A stretch of DNA of 64,000 nt from Betaproteobacteria bacterium HGW-Betaproteobacteria-3 (lineage in GTDB: Bacteria > Pseudomonadota > Gammaproteobacteria > Burkholderiales > Burkholderiaceae_C): positions 1 through 64,000 of the forward strand of contig PHCI01000003.1 in the NCBI GenBank assembly GCA_002842205.1, read 5' to 3'. How positions within the stretch are numbered: position 1 is the stretch's first letter; each line of letters opens with the position of its first letter. Shown one piece after another: positions 9,271 through 17,699 of this stretch. Under the pieces are notes generated by a model that saw only the letters and a list, made by a program, of their open reading frames with translations, had not been told where the DNA came from and made no database searches. Both the position numbers and the translations under genes were made by a program.

Positions 9271-10560
9271 ATGGACCAAGACCTTTCTGCCCTTCGACGA
9301 CAGCTTGTGCAGCTCAAGGAGTTGCACGACTCCGGGGCACTGTCAGCCCAGCAATTCGATGAAAGTCGCATGCGACTGGAAAAGCGGATCGTCGAACTTG
9401 TGATGAGCGGCGCGACCGATGGACCGGTTGCAGCGGCCTCTTCCCCCGTGCCATCGGTTGCGGCCAGTGCTGCGGCCCCGACGGCTCCCGCGCCGTCGGC
9501 AGCGATTTCCCAGGCGCCGCACGGAGATGCCGCCAAGCCTTCCGGTCGGTTACTGGCCCTTTTGGCGGGCGTCGTGCTGGTCGTGGCGGCGGCCGGGTAC
9601 TGGTGGATCGGATCGCCCGCACAGTTCGGGGCGGACGTCGCGGGCGCGCCTGCCGGGGGCGACACGGCCGCCACCGGCAACAACCCGCAGCACGCCACCA
9701 GTGCCGAGCAGATTGCGGCCATGGTGGACAAACTGGCCGCGCGCATGAAAGAGCAGCCCGACGATCCCGAGGGCTGGGCCATGCTGGCGCGCTCCTACAC
9801 CGTTCTGGGCCGCCATGCCGAAGCGCTCACGGCGTATGAGAAAGCCGTCAAGCTCCGGAACGACGATGCGCAACTCCTCGCCGACTACGCTGATTCCCTG
9901 GCCGTCGCGAACAACCGCCAGCTTGCGGGTGAACCGATCAAGATCATCGAGAAAGCCCTGAAGCTGGACCCGCGCAACGTCAAGGCGCTGGCGCTGGCCG
10001 GAACGTACGCCTTCACCCAGAAGGATTACGCTGGCGCCGTCAAGCACTGGGAGCAGGTGGTTCAGCTGGGGTCCGCGGACAGCGGGTATGTGCAGCAGAT
10101 CCAGGCGGCACTGGCCGAGGCGCGGCAACTGGCCGGGCTGCCCGCTGAGCCTGGCAAGCTGGCCGCCGCTGCGACGCCAGCCACCGCACCGGCTGCGCCG
10201 TCGGCCCTGGCGGCGGGCCAGTCGGTCAGCGGCACGGTGGTGTTGGCCCCGGCGCTGGCCAAGCTGGCCGGTCCGGACGACACGGTGTTCATCTTTGCAC
10301 GCGCAGCCAATGGGGGGCGCATGCCGCTGGCCATCCTGCGCAAGCAGGTGCGCGACCTGCCGATCCAGTTCACGCTGGACGACAGCCTGTCGATGTCACC
10401 GGCCGCCAAGCTTTCGGGTGCGCCGTCGGTGGTGGTCAGTGCACGCATCAGCAAGTCGGGCGAGGCCTTGCCCAAGCCCGGTGATCTGGCCGGGCAGGCG
10501 GCGCCAGTGGCCCTGGGTGCCACCGGCGTGCGGATTGAAATCTCCGATCAGGTGAAATGA
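9271..10560 (+). CDS. ccmI: CcmI (CycH), TPR apocytochrome chaperone
   Basis: 429 residues. An N-terminal cytoplasmic region carrying a CcmI-type helix (LRRQLVQLKELHDSGALS) is followed by a membrane helix around residue 90-110. Periplasmic TPR repeats span about 150-290 (for example AEALTAYEKAVKLR), and a beta-rich C-terminal domain resembles the CcmI tail. CcmI holds the C-terminus of apocytochromes for CcmFH. It closes the ccm operon 30 bp after ccmH. Confidence 0.9.
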   Translation: MDQDLSALRRQLVQLKELHDSGALSAQQFDESRMRLEKRIVELVMSGATDGPVAAASSPVPSVAASAAAPTAPAPSAAISQAPHGDAAKPSGRLLALLAGVVLVVAAAGYWWIGSPAQFGADVAGAPAGGDTAATGNNPQHATSAEQIAAMVDKLAARMKEQPDDPEGWAMLARSYTVLGRHAEALTAYEKAVKLRNDDAQLLADYADSLAVANNRQLAGEPIKIIEKALKLDPRNVKALALAGTYAFTQKDYAGAVKHWEQVVQLGSADSGYVQQIQAALAEARQLAGLPAEPGKLAAAATPATAPAAPSALAAGQSVSGTVVLAPALAKLAGPDDTVFIFARAANGGRMPLAILRKQVRDLPIQFTLDDSLSMSPAAKLSGAPSVVVSARISKSGEALPKPGDLAGQAAPVALGATGVRIEISDQVK

Positions 10561-10654
10561 TCCGCGGTGGCACCGGTGGCCCGGGCAGGGCGGTCCGATC
10601 GGCCCGGGCCTGTCAAAACCGTTGCCACGAGAGGCGGCGGCGGAGGGTCCTGAA

Positions 10655-11944
10655 ATGAACTACACCTATCTCTACATTGCGGTGGTGGTGGCGTTTGTGG
10701 TGCTGTACATCCGGCGCCGTCGGCGCATTCACGCCCTGCACGCGGCCGAACTGCAGACGACCGTGGAGGCCGGGCTCAACGAGCCGCCGTCGCTGCACCC
10801 GGTGGTGGACCCGGTGCGCTGCATCGGGTCGGGGTCCTGCGTGAAATCGTGCCCCGAAGAGGCGTTGGGCATGGTCAACGGCAAGGCCGTGCTCATCAAT
10901 GCGGCGTCCTGCATCGGCCACGGCGCCTGCAGGGCGGCCTGTCCGTTCGATGCCATTCAACTTGTGTTCGGCACCGAGAAGCGCGGGATCGACATCCCGA
11001 ACGTGAATCCCGACTTCGAAACCAACGTGCCGGGCATATTTGTGGCCGGCGAGTTGGGCGGCATGGGCTTGATCCGCAAGGCGGCCGAACAGGGGCGGCA
11101 AGCCATTGAATCGATCAGAAAGCGCTCGGCTGGCAAGGGCGATTTCGACGTGGTCATCGTCGGCTGCGGCCCGGCTGGCCTGTCCGCGGGGCTGTCGGCG
11201 ATCCAGCACAAGCTGCGCTACAAGCTCATCGAGCAGGAGGATTCGCTGGGCGGCGCGGTCTACCACTACCCGCGCCAGAAGATCGCCATGACGGCCCCGG
11301 TCAAGCTGGCGATCATCGGCACGGTGAAGTTTGGCGAGGTGCAAAAAGAAACCCTGCTCAAATTCTGGGACGACGTGGTCCGAAAAACCGGGTTGAAGAT
11401 CGCGTTTCGCGAGCAGATGGAAGCGATCGAACGGGTGGACGGCGGCTACGTCGTGCGCACCACCAAAGGCAGCCACACCGCGCGCAATGTGCTGTTGACG
11501 ATGGGGCGCCGCGGCACGCCGCGCAAGCTCGAAGTGCCGGGCGAAGAAACCGAAAAGGTGGTGTACCGCCTGATGGACCCGGCGCAGTACGCGGGCCAGG
11601 CGGTGCTGGTGGTGGGCGGTGGCGACAGTGCACTGGAAGCCGCCATCGCCTTGTCGCAAGAGGCCGGCACCGATGTCATCCTGTCGTACCGCAGCGCGGC
11701 CTTCTCGCGCGTCAAGCAAAAGAACCGGATGCTGCTGGAGCAGCAGGCGGCGGCCGGGCGGCTGCGGGTGATGCTGAACTCCACGGTCAAGGCGATCCAC
11801 GCCGATGCGGTCGAGCTGTCGCATGACGGCGCGGTGCACCGCTATCGCAACCATGCGGTGATCGTCTGCGCCGGGGGCCTGCTGCCCACGCCGATCCTGC
11901 AAAAGGCAGGCATTCAGTTTGACACCAAATACGGCGCGGCCTGA
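10655..11944 (+). CDS. Membrane-anchored Fe-S / FAD pyridine nucleotide oxidoreductase
   Basis: 429 residues from the ATG at 10655, which has a GGAGG ribosome site 10 bases upstream. An earlier ATG at 10622 lacks one. Domains in order: a membrane helix (residues 3-20), a two-cluster ferredoxin region (CIGSGSCVKSCP and CIGHGACRAACP), then a thioredoxin-reductase-like FAD fold (VVIVGCGPAGLSAG) and an NAD(P)-binding site (VLVVGGGDSALEAA). It probably passes electrons from NAD(P)H through FAD and 4Fe-4S clusters to a partner at the inner membrane. It lies 94 bp behind ccmI, so it may serve the cytochrome system. The physiological acceptor is unknown. Confidence 0.8.
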   Translation: MNYTYLYIAVVVAFVVLYIRRRRRIHALHAAELQTTVEAGLNEPPSLHPVVDPVRCIGSGSCVKSCPEEALGMVNGKAVLINAASCIGHGACRAACPFDAIQLVFGTEKRGIDIPNVNPDFETNVPGIFVAGELGGMGLIRKAAEQGRQAIESIRKRSAGKGDFDVVIVGCGPAGLSAGLSAIQHKLRYKLIEQEDSLGGAVYHYPRQKIAMTAPVKLAIIGTVKFGEVQKETLLKFWDDVVRKTGLKIAFREQMEAIERVDGGYVVRTTKGSHTARNVLLTMGRRGTPRKLEVPGEETEKVVYRLMDPAQYAGQAVLVVGGGDSALEAAIALSQEAGTDVILSYRSAAFSRVKQKNRMLLEQQAAAGRLRVMLNSTVKAIHADAVELSHDGAVHRYRNHAVIVCAGGLLPTPILQKAGIQFDTKYGAA

Positions 11945-11951
11945 CCGCTGG

Positions 11952-12485
11952 ATGGTGCGGCCGCGATGGCATTGGGGCACCGTGCTTGCACTGCTATTTA
12001 TAGCAAACTATCACCTTCTGGCGAGGGCTGATGCCGGATTTTATTCAGGAATTGTGATCCGGGTGGTGGACGGCGACACCCTGCACGTGCGCCCCGACAC
12101 GGGCGGGCGCCCGCACAAGATCCGTGTGGCCGGCATGGACGCGCCCGAGATCTGCCAGAGCGGTGGGCGCAGCGCCCGCGATGCGCTGGCCCGACGCGTT
12201 TTGCACCGCCGCGTGAACGTGGCCACCCGCGCCAATGACGACTACGGCCGGGAGGTGGCCCGGGTCTCGCTGGGCGGCGATGACCTGGCGCTGTGGATGG
12301 TCACGCAGGGTCATGCGTGGTCGTACCGCTACCGGCTGGACGACGGCCCCTACGCCGCAGCCCAGGCCCAGGCCCGCCAGGCCCGCCGCGGCCTGTTTGC
12401 ACAACCCGGTGCGGAGTCTCCGCGCGATTTTCGCAAGCGCCACGGCCCCTGCCCGCGCCCCGTGCCGACGCTGCGGCCACGTTGA
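11952..12485 (+). CDS. Secreted thermonuclease-family (SNase) protein with repeat-encoded signal peptide region
   Basis: About 177 residues from the ATG at 11952; another ATG at 11919 would overlap the preceding gene. The mature part starts near GFYSGIVIRVVDGDTLHVR, the first strand of the staphylococcal-nuclease fold, and the motifs RVAGMDAPE and DDYGREVARV are present. The product probably degrades nucleic acids in the periplasm or outside the cell. The hydrophobic leader (LALLFIANYHLLARADA) is partly encoded by a copy of the dispersed repeat A (11992-12044), so the export signal seems to be repeat-derived. Function of the nuclease fold is well known; the actual substrate here is not. Confidence 0.82.
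   Translation: MVRPRWHWGTVLALLFIANYHLLARADAGFYSGIVIRVVDGDTLHVRPDTGGRPHKIRVAGMDAPEICQSGGRSARDALARRVLHRRVNVATRANDDYGREVARVSLGGDDLALWMVTQGHAWSYRYRLDDGPYAAAQAQARQARRGLFAQPGAESPRDFRKRHGPCPRPVPTLRPR
11992..12044 (+). repeat. Dispersed repeat A, copy 1 (inside the nuclease gene)
   Basis: Forward copy: hairpin TGCTAT-TT-ATAGCA, then AACTAT and a diverged GCGAGGGCT core, then a TTTT-rich end. It lies inside coding sequence and encodes most of the signal-peptide end of the nuclease. Confidence 0.8.
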
Positions 12486-12522
12486 CCCCGACCCGCCTGC
12501 GGCGGGTGGGCTGGCTCGGTTT

Positions 12523-12580
12523 TATGAACAAAAAGTGCCGATAGCCCCCGTCAAATGGTCATAGTTTGCTATTTGAAAAT
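12523..12580 (-). repeat. Dispersed repeat A, copy 2
   Basis: Reverse copy with core AGCCCCCGTCAAATGG and ATAGTTTGCTATTTG. It fills the gap between the convergent nuclease and moeB-like genes, and its outer end touches the moeB stop codon. Confidence 0.9.
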
Positions 12581-13362
12581 TACTCAACATGACGGCTGCC
12601 GCACACGGCGCAACCGGCGTGGCGCGGTGTGCGGATGGTGGTCCATTCCATGGTGCGGCCGTCCAGCATCATGAGGCGTCCGGTCAGCGGCGTGCCCGCG
12701 CCGCACAGCAGCTTGAGCGCCTCGGCCGCCTGCATCGCACCCACGATGCCCACCAGCGGCGCGAACACGCCCAGCGTGGCGCAACGCGTTTCTTCAAAAT
12801 CGGCGTGGGCCGGGAACACGCAGGCGTAGCAGGGCGACGCGGCGTCGCGTGGGTCGTAGACCGCGATTTGCCCGTCGAAGCGGATCGCCGCCCCCGACAC
12901 CAGCGGCTTGCCGTGCGCCACGCAGGCCGCGTTGATGGCGTGGCGGGTGCCAAAGTTGTCGCAGCAGTCGAGCACCACGTCGGCGTCGCGCACCAGCCGG
13001 TCCAGCAGCGCCGTGTCGGCCCGGGCCGCGAGGGGCGTGATCTGAACGTCGGGGTTGATGGCCCGCATGGCTTGCGCCGCTGAATCGACCTTGGGCTGGC
13101 CCACGCGCGCCTGGGTGTGGGCGATCTGGCGCTGCAGGTTGGTCAGGTCCACGGCGTCGTCGTCCACCAGGGTGATGTGGCCCACGCCGGCGGAGGCCAG
13201 GTACAGCGCCACCGGCGAGCCCAGCCCACCGGCGCCGATCACCAGCGCACGGCCGGCCAGGATCTGCGCCTGGCCTTCCACCCCGACTTCATTGAGCAGG
13301 ATGTGGCGGGAATAACGGAGCAACTGGTCGTCGGTGATGGTGTCGGTGATGGTGTCGTTCAT
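12580..13362 (-). CDS. moeB: HesA/MoeB/ThiF family E1-like adenylyltransferase
   Basis: 260 residues from the ATG at 13362, starting MNDTITDTITDDQLLRYSRHILL, the usual MoeB/ThiF opening. The ATP-binding loop is VIGAGGLGSPVALYLASAG, followed by DDDAVDLTNLQRQ. Zinc-binding pairs CYAC and CAVC are present near the C-terminus. Such enzymes adenylate the C-terminal Gly-Gly of MoaD or ThiS for sulfur transfer to molybdopterin or thiazole. Molybdopterin is needed by the formate dehydrogenase in this window. MoeB and ThiF cannot be separated with certainty from sequence alone. Confidence 0.85.
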   Translation of the reverse strand: MNDTITDTITDDQLLRYSRHILLNEVGVEGQAQILAGRALVIGAGGLGSPVALYLASAGVGHITLVDDDAVDLTNLQRQIAHTQARVGQPKVDSAAQAMRAINPDVQITPLAARADTALLDRLVRDADVVLDCCDNFGTRHAINAACVAHGKPLVSGAAIRFDGQIAVYDPRDAASPCYACVFPAHADFEETRCATLGVFAPLVGIVGAMQAAEALKLLCGAGTPLTGRLMMLDGRTMEWTTIRTPRHAGCAVCGSRHVE

Positions 13363-13452
13363 GGCGCTGATTTTCTGCGGAAACCGGCGGCGCGCGCAGG
13401 GCAGGTCGGATCGGGTGCGTCGAGGTGCAGGTGGGGCGCAGGTGGGGCCATG

Positions 13453-13490
13453 AAAAAAGGCCAGCACGCCGGGGCGGTGTCTGGCCTTTT
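13453..13490 (-). terminator. Intrinsic terminator behind ctpA
   Basis: A 10-bp stem (AAAAGGCCAG / CTGGCCTTTT) with a 16-base GC-rich loop lies 34 bp after the ctpA stop. On the minus strand it runs into a TTTTTT tract, so it is a good Rho-independent terminator for ctpA and may also shield moeB. Confidence 0.85.
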
Positions 13491-13523
13491 GCGGGGTCCG
13501 GCCTGAGGGGGCCGGCACCGGGT

Positions 13524-14960
13524 TCAGTTTTCCTTTTTCTCGTCCTTGCGCTCGGTCAGGGTCTTGCTGACCAGCACCGGCCGGCCTTTGAGCTGGTTGA
13601 GGGCTTGCACCAGCTGGAAGTCCTTGTCGGTGCCGAACTCGGGGATCTTGCGCTCGGCCTGCGGCTTTTTGGCCTCTTCTTCAAGTTTCTTGACCGCCTC
13701 GGCGCGGGCTTTCTCGCGGGCGGGGTCTTTGACTTCAGCGCCCTGGCCACTGCCCAGGTGCTTTTCGAGGTCGGCCTCACGGGTGCGCAGCGCGGCAAAA
13801 ATGTTGCCTTCTTCGCTTTCGTCGATCATCACGTCGGGCACGATGCCCTTGGCCTGGATCGATTTGCCGCTGGGCGTGTAGTAGCGGGCGGTGGTGAGCT
13901 TGAGGCCGGTGTCGGGGCCGAGCGGGCGCACGGTCTGCACCGAGCCCTTGCCGAAGGTCTGGCTGCCCATGATGGTGGCGCGCTTGTGGTCTTGCAGCGC
14001 ACCGGCCACGATCTCGCTGGCGGATGCCGAGCCTTCATTGACCAGCACCACCAGGGGCACGCTCTTGAGCGCCGCAGGCAGCCGCTCGAGCGAGTTGCCG
14101 CGGTCACGCCGCTGGTAATAGTCGGGGCTGGCCTTGTAGACGAACTTGCTTTCAGGCAACTGGCCGTTGGTAGATACAACCGTTACGTTTTCTGGCAAAA
14201 AAGCGGCCGAAACGGCCACCGCGGCGTCCAGCAGGCCGCCCGGGTCGTTGCGCAGGTCCAGCACCAGGCCCTTGAGGTTGGGTTCCTGCTTGTAAATCTC
14301 TTCGAGCTTGCGGGCGAAGTCTTCGACCGTGCGCTCCTGGAACTGGCTCAGCCGCACCCAGGCGTAGCCGGGCTCGATGACCTTGGCCCGCACCGACTGC
14401 GTGCGGATTTCCTCGCGCGTGATGGTCACGGGGAAGCTGCGGTTTTCGTCCTTGCGGAAGATGGTGAGCACCACCTTGGTGTTGGGCTCGCCGCGCATCT
14501 TCTTGACGGCGTCGTTCAGCGGCAGGCCCTTGACGGCGGTGTCGTCGATCTTGGTGATGAGGTCGTTGGGCTTGAGGCCGGCGCGAAACGCCGGAGAGCC
14601 CTCGATGGGCGACACCACCTTGACCAGACCGTCTTCCTGGGTGATTTCAATGCCCACACCCACGAAACGGCCACTGGTGCCTTCGCGGAATTCCTTGAAG
14701 GATTTCTTGTCGAAATACTGGGAGTGCGGGTCGAGGCTGGCCACCATGCCCGAGATGGCGTCGGTGATGAGTTTTTTCTCGTCCACCGGCTCCACATAAT
14801 CGCTCTTGACCATGCCAAAGACGGCGGCCAGCTGCTGCAGCTCTTCCAGCGGCAAGGGCGCCAGCGCACCTCGCGCCACCGTCTGCAGTGACACCGTGGT
14901 CAATGCCCCGGCCAGCGCGCCGACCGCAATCCATCCCGCAACCTTGAGTTTGTGACCCAT
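13524..14960 (-). CDS. ctpA: C-terminal processing peptidase, S41 family
   Basis: 478 residues from the ATG at 14960, preceded by AAAGG. An upstream ATG at 15032 gives an implausible leader. A membrane/signal segment (AGWIAVGALAGALTTVSL) is followed by a PDZ domain (about 90-175, GVGIEITQEDGLVKVVSPI) and the S41 catalytic core with the serine in NEGSASASEIVAGAL and the lysine in GSQTFGKGSVQ. A charged Lys/Glu-rich tail ends the protein. Family members trim C-termini of periplasmic proteins. In related genomes gpmA and the rhodanese gene lie close by, as here. Confidence 0.95.
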   Translation of the reverse strand: MGHKLKVAGWIAVGALAGALTTVSLQTVARGALAPLPLEELQQLAAVFGMVKSDYVEPVDEKKLITDAISGMVASLDPHSQYFDKKSFKEFREGTSGRFVGVGIEITQEDGLVKVVSPIEGSPAFRAGLKPNDLITKIDDTAVKGLPLNDAVKKMRGEPNTKVVLTIFRKDENRSFPVTITREEIRTQSVRAKVIEPGYAWVRLSQFQERTVEDFARKLEEIYKQEPNLKGLVLDLRNDPGGLLDAAVAVSAAFLPENVTVVSTNGQLPESKFVYKASPDYYQRRDRGNSLERLPAALKSVPLVVLVNEGSASASEIVAGALQDHKRATIMGSQTFGKGSVQTVRPLGPDTGLKLTTARYYTPSGKSIQAKGIVPDVMIDESEEGNIFAALRTREADLEKHLGSGQGAEVKDPAREKARAEAVKKLEEEAKKPQAERKIPEFGTDKDFQLVQALNQLKGRPVLVSKTLTERKDEKKEN

Positions 14961-15073
14961 ATTCAACACCTTTCCACGGCAATATACACCTTGGAACGCG
15001 GTGTTGTGTGAGGGTTCAATGAAGCCGTGCAAAGCTCAGGCAAAGAGGCTCCAGAGCCCGAAGCCGGCGCGCC

Positions 15074-15553
15074 TTAATTGGCGACCGACGGCGGGGCCAG
15101 TTCGGCGTGCTTGTCCTGGTTGGCAATGTCGGCAAACACCAGCGAGGCGTGAACCTCGCTCCACACCTGGCGCAGGTCGGCGGTGCATCCGGCATGGGCC
15201 TGGCTCAAGGCACGGCGGTACACGCGGTTGCGAAAGCTGTCGGAGGTGCGCAGGATCAGGTAGGTTTCCCGGTCGGACTTGTCCAGTTGCGTGGCGTGGA
15301 CGCGGTCCATGCGGATGCGCACCCGGTTCAGGTCCGACTCGTTCATGAAGCCGCACAGGTGGGCGGCCGTGGCCATGGCGTGCACGCCGACCGCCTCCTG
15401 CGCCGCGTCTTCAAGCTTGAGCGGCTCGGCCCGCGCCGTGCCGAGGGTGCCCGCCACCCAGACCACGGCCAGGCTGGCCAGGATGACGATGCGGCGCCTT
15501 GCGTGCAGTGCGGCCAGCGGGGCGGCGAGGATCTTGGCGGTGGGCTTGGGCAT
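15074..15553 (-). CDS. Exported protein of unknown function
   Basis: 159 residues. A signal peptide or anchor is seen at about 20-42 (IVILASLAVVWVAGTLGTARA) and a good ribosome site (AGGAG, 7 bases before ATG) supports the start. The mature part is mostly helical and contains two cysteines (HLCGFMNE and HAGCTADL) that could form a disulfide. I do not recognise the family. The 220-bp gap between it and gpmA on the same strand shows no clear terminator. Confidence 0.7.
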   Translation of the reverse strand: MPKPTAKILAAPLAALHARRRIVILASLAVVWVAGTLGTARAEPLKLEDAAQEAVGVHAMATAAHLCGFMNESDLNRVRIRMDRVHATQLDKSDRETYLILRTSDSFRNRVYRRALSQAHAGCTADLRQVWSEVHASLVFADIANQDKHAELAPPSVAN

Positions 15554-15775
15554 CGTGGACTCCTTGAATCGGGGGCTTCAAGGGAAACTTCGACCGCCGA
15601 CGCAGGCGCTGATGTAGGGGAAGGGCGCTTTGTGTGTCAGCGAAACCCTTACAAGGACATCAAAAGGACATCCAGACAAAAGCAGGCCGCCCCCATCGAA
15701 CCGGTCCCAGGGAGGCGGCGCGTCTTGCCGCGCCCCCGGCCACGCCTGCGTTCAGGGCCCGGCCAAGGCCCCGGT

Positions 15776-16519
15776 TCAGGCCCGGCCCTGGCCCGCGACG
15801 GCCGCCGCAGCACGCGCGGCGGCCTCGGCGTCGCCCAGGTAGTAATGGCGCAGCGGCTTGAGCTGGGCGTCCAGCTCGTACACCAGCGGGATGCCGTTGG
15901 GAATGTTCAGGCCCACGATGTCGTCGTCGGAAATGCCGTCCAGGTATTTGACCAGCGCCCGGATCGAGTTGCCGTGCGCGGCCACCAGCACTCGCTTGCC
16001 CGCCCGGATGGCCGGGGCCATGGCGTCGTTCCAGAACGGCATCACGCGGGCCACCGTGTCCTGGAGGCATTCGGTCAGCGGCACCTGATCGGGGTTGAGC
16101 CGGGCATAGCGGATGTCGCCGCGCTCGCAGCGCGGGTCGGTGGGGTCCAGCGCGGGCGGTGGGGTGTCGTAGCTGCGGCGCCAGAGCAGCACTTGCGCGT
16201 CGCCGTATTTTTGGGCGGTGTCGGCCTTGTTCAGGCCCTGCAGTGCGCCGTAATGGCGCTCGTTCAGGCGCCAGCTGTGCACCACGGGCAGCCAGGTGCG
16301 GTCCATTTCGTCCAGCGTGTGCCACAGCGTGCGGGTGGCGCGCTTGAGCACGCTGGTGTGGCACAGGTCAAATTCGTAGCCTTCGGCCCTGAGCAGACGG
16401 CCCGCGGCCTTGGCCTGCTCGACCCCCGTGGGCGTGAGGTCCACATCGGTCCAGCCGGTGAAGCGGTTTTCAAGGTTCCAGGTGGATTCACCGTGTCGGA
16501 TCAGAACGAGCTTGTGCAT
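15776..16519 (-). CDS. gpmA: 2,3-bisphosphoglycerate-dependent phosphoglycerate mutase
   Basis: 247 residues from the ATG at 16519. The catalytic motif [12 protein letters not shown] includes the phosphohistidine, and the second His lies in [15 protein letters not shown]. The motif [12 protein letters not shown] is also present. The enzyme interconverts 3- and 2-phosphoglycerate in glycolysis and gluconeogenesis in the cytoplasm. A longer reading from 16585 is rejected because its leader is unlike the family. The gene is divergent from the rhodanese gene, so the promoters share the 16520-16646 gap. Confidence 0.97.
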   Translation of the reverse strand: MHKLVLIRHGESTWNLENRFTGWTDVDLTPTGVEQAKAAGRLLRAEGYEFDLCHTSVLKRATRTLWHTLDEMDRTWLPVVHSWRLNERHYGALQGLNKADTAQKYGDAQVLLWRRSYDTPPPALDPTDPRCERGDIRYARLNPDQVPLTECLQDTVARVMPFWNDAMAPAIRAGKRVLVAAHGNSIRALVKYLDGISDDDIVGLNIPNGIPLVYELDAQLKPLRHYYLGDAEAAARAAAAVAGQGRA

Positions 16520-16646
16520 ACAGTCGAATGGGGTTTTGAAGGCGGTCTTGAAGGGTTGCGGGCGCCTGCGGCTGCACGCGCGCAACCCGTCATTCTAAAA
16601 TCACCCGATGCGCCGCTTCGCGGTGCACCCTGCAGAAAGGCGTGAT

Positions 16647-17057
16647 GTGAAGTTTATTGTGGACAACTGGATGCTGATGGCCGTGGCGTTGGCCTCGGGC
16701 GCAATGCTGTTTTGGCCGATGGTGGCCAAAGGTGGGCGGATGGGCCAGCTGAGCGCGGCGGGCGCGGTGCAGCTGATCAACCGCGAGAAGGCGGTGGTGA
16801 TCGACATCAACGAGCCGGCCGAATTTGCCGCCGGGCACGTGGTGGGCGCGCGCAACGTTCCCCTGGGGCAGCTTGAGCAGCAATTGCCCAATACGGTCAA
16901 GAACAAGGCGCTGCCGCTGGTCATCGTCTGCGCCACCGGCTCCCGGTCGAGCCGCGCGCTGGCGGTGGCCAAGAAGCTCGGCTACGAGCAAGCGCAGGTG
17001 CTGGGCGGCGGGTTGACAGCGTGGAAAGAAGCCAGTCTGCCCCTTGAAAAAACCTGA
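16647..17057 (+). CDS. Membrane-anchored rhodanese (YibN type)
   Basis: 136 residues starting at GTG 16647, which has AGAAAGG seven bases upstream; the ATG at 16608 has no ribosome site. An N-terminal helix (WMLMAVALASGAMLFWPMV) is followed by a rhodanese domain with the active-site loop VCATGSRSSRA containing the catalytic Cys. It probably transfers sulfur or handles persulfide near the inner membrane. In many proteobacteria yibN-grxC-secB-gpsA are in one cluster. Here grxC is absent and a 142-bp gap leads to secB. Confidence 0.88.
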   Translation: MKFIVDNWMLMAVALASGAMLFWPMVAKGGRMGQLSAAGAVQLINREKAVVIDINEPAEFAAGHVVGARNVPLGQLEQQLPNTVKNKALPLVIVCATGSRSSRALAVAKKLGYEQAQVLGGGLTAWKEASLPLEKT

Positions 17058-17199
17058 TCCGCGCGACGCCCCCGGCGGCCCGGTTCGAGGGCCCGCAAGG
17101 CAACTGAGATAATGGGCATCGCACCCTCGATGCCTCTTCGTCGGCCTGCCGTGGTGATGCCCCGGCGGGCCATGTTTTCCTCCCAATGAATGTATTCCC

Positions 17200-17646
17200 A
17201 TGGCCGAAGCACAAGACCCCGTATTCCAGATCCAGCGCGTGTACCTCAAGGAGGCGTCGCTCGAGCAGCCCAATTCACCGGCCATCCTTCTGGAGCAGGA
17301 GCAGCCGGCCGTGGACATCCAGCTTGGCGTGGACGCCAAGCCCGTGGCCGAAGGTATTTTTGAAGTCAGCGTGATGGCCACCATCACCACCAAGATTGGT
17401 GAACGCACGGTGTTCCTGGTGGAAGCGCGCCAGGCCGGCATTTTCGAAATCCGCAACCTGCCGCAAGACCAGATGGGCCCGATCCTGGGCATCGCCTGCC
17501 CGCAGATCGTCTACCCCTACCTGCGGGGCAACGTGGCCGATCTGATCCAGCGCGGCGGCTTTCCGGCCGTGCACCTGGCCGAGATCAACTTCCAGGCCAT
17601 GTACGAGCAGCAGCAGGCCGAGGCCCAAAGCCCGGCGCTCCAGTAA
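17200..17646 (+). CDS. secB: SecB export chaperone
   Basis: 148 residues with the typical SecB sequence: [17 protein letters not shown] at the start, IEIRNLP-like strand ([11 protein letters not shown]), [24 protein letters not shown] in the core. SecB tetramers keep preproteins unfolded and deliver them to SecA. No purine-rich ribosome site is seen before the ATG (the upstream 20 bases are CT-rich), which is unusual for an abundant protein. gpsA follows, separated by repeat A copy 3. Confidence 0.97.
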   Translation: MAEAQDPVFQIQRVYLKEASLEQPNSPAILLEQEQPAVDIQLGVDAKPVAEGIFEVSVMATITTKIGERTVFLVEARQAGIFEIRNLPQDQMGPILGIACPQIVYPYLRGNVADLIQRGGFPAVHLAEINFQAMYEQQQAEAQSPALQ

Positions 17647-17699
17647 ATTTCAAGGAAAATCAGGCCTTTGCCCCCGTGAATTGGCAATAGTTTGCTATG
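17646..17699 (-). repeat. Dispersed repeat A, copy 3 (supplies gpsA start codon)
   Basis: Reverse copy: TTTGCCCCCGTGAATTGG, then CAATAGTTTGCTATG. The ATG at its end is the gpsA start codon. No separate ribosome site lies between repeat and gene. Confidence 0.88.

Noticed and set aside
13425-14891. Long plus-strand open frame (about 488 codons) opposite ctpA
   Set aside because: It mirrors the ctpA codons and has no family similarity, start signal or signal peptide. High GC content produces such antisense frames.
15554-15775. Small gene or terminator in the gap between gpmA and the exported protein gene
   Set aside because: No start with a ribosome site and no stem followed by a T-run could be found on either strand.
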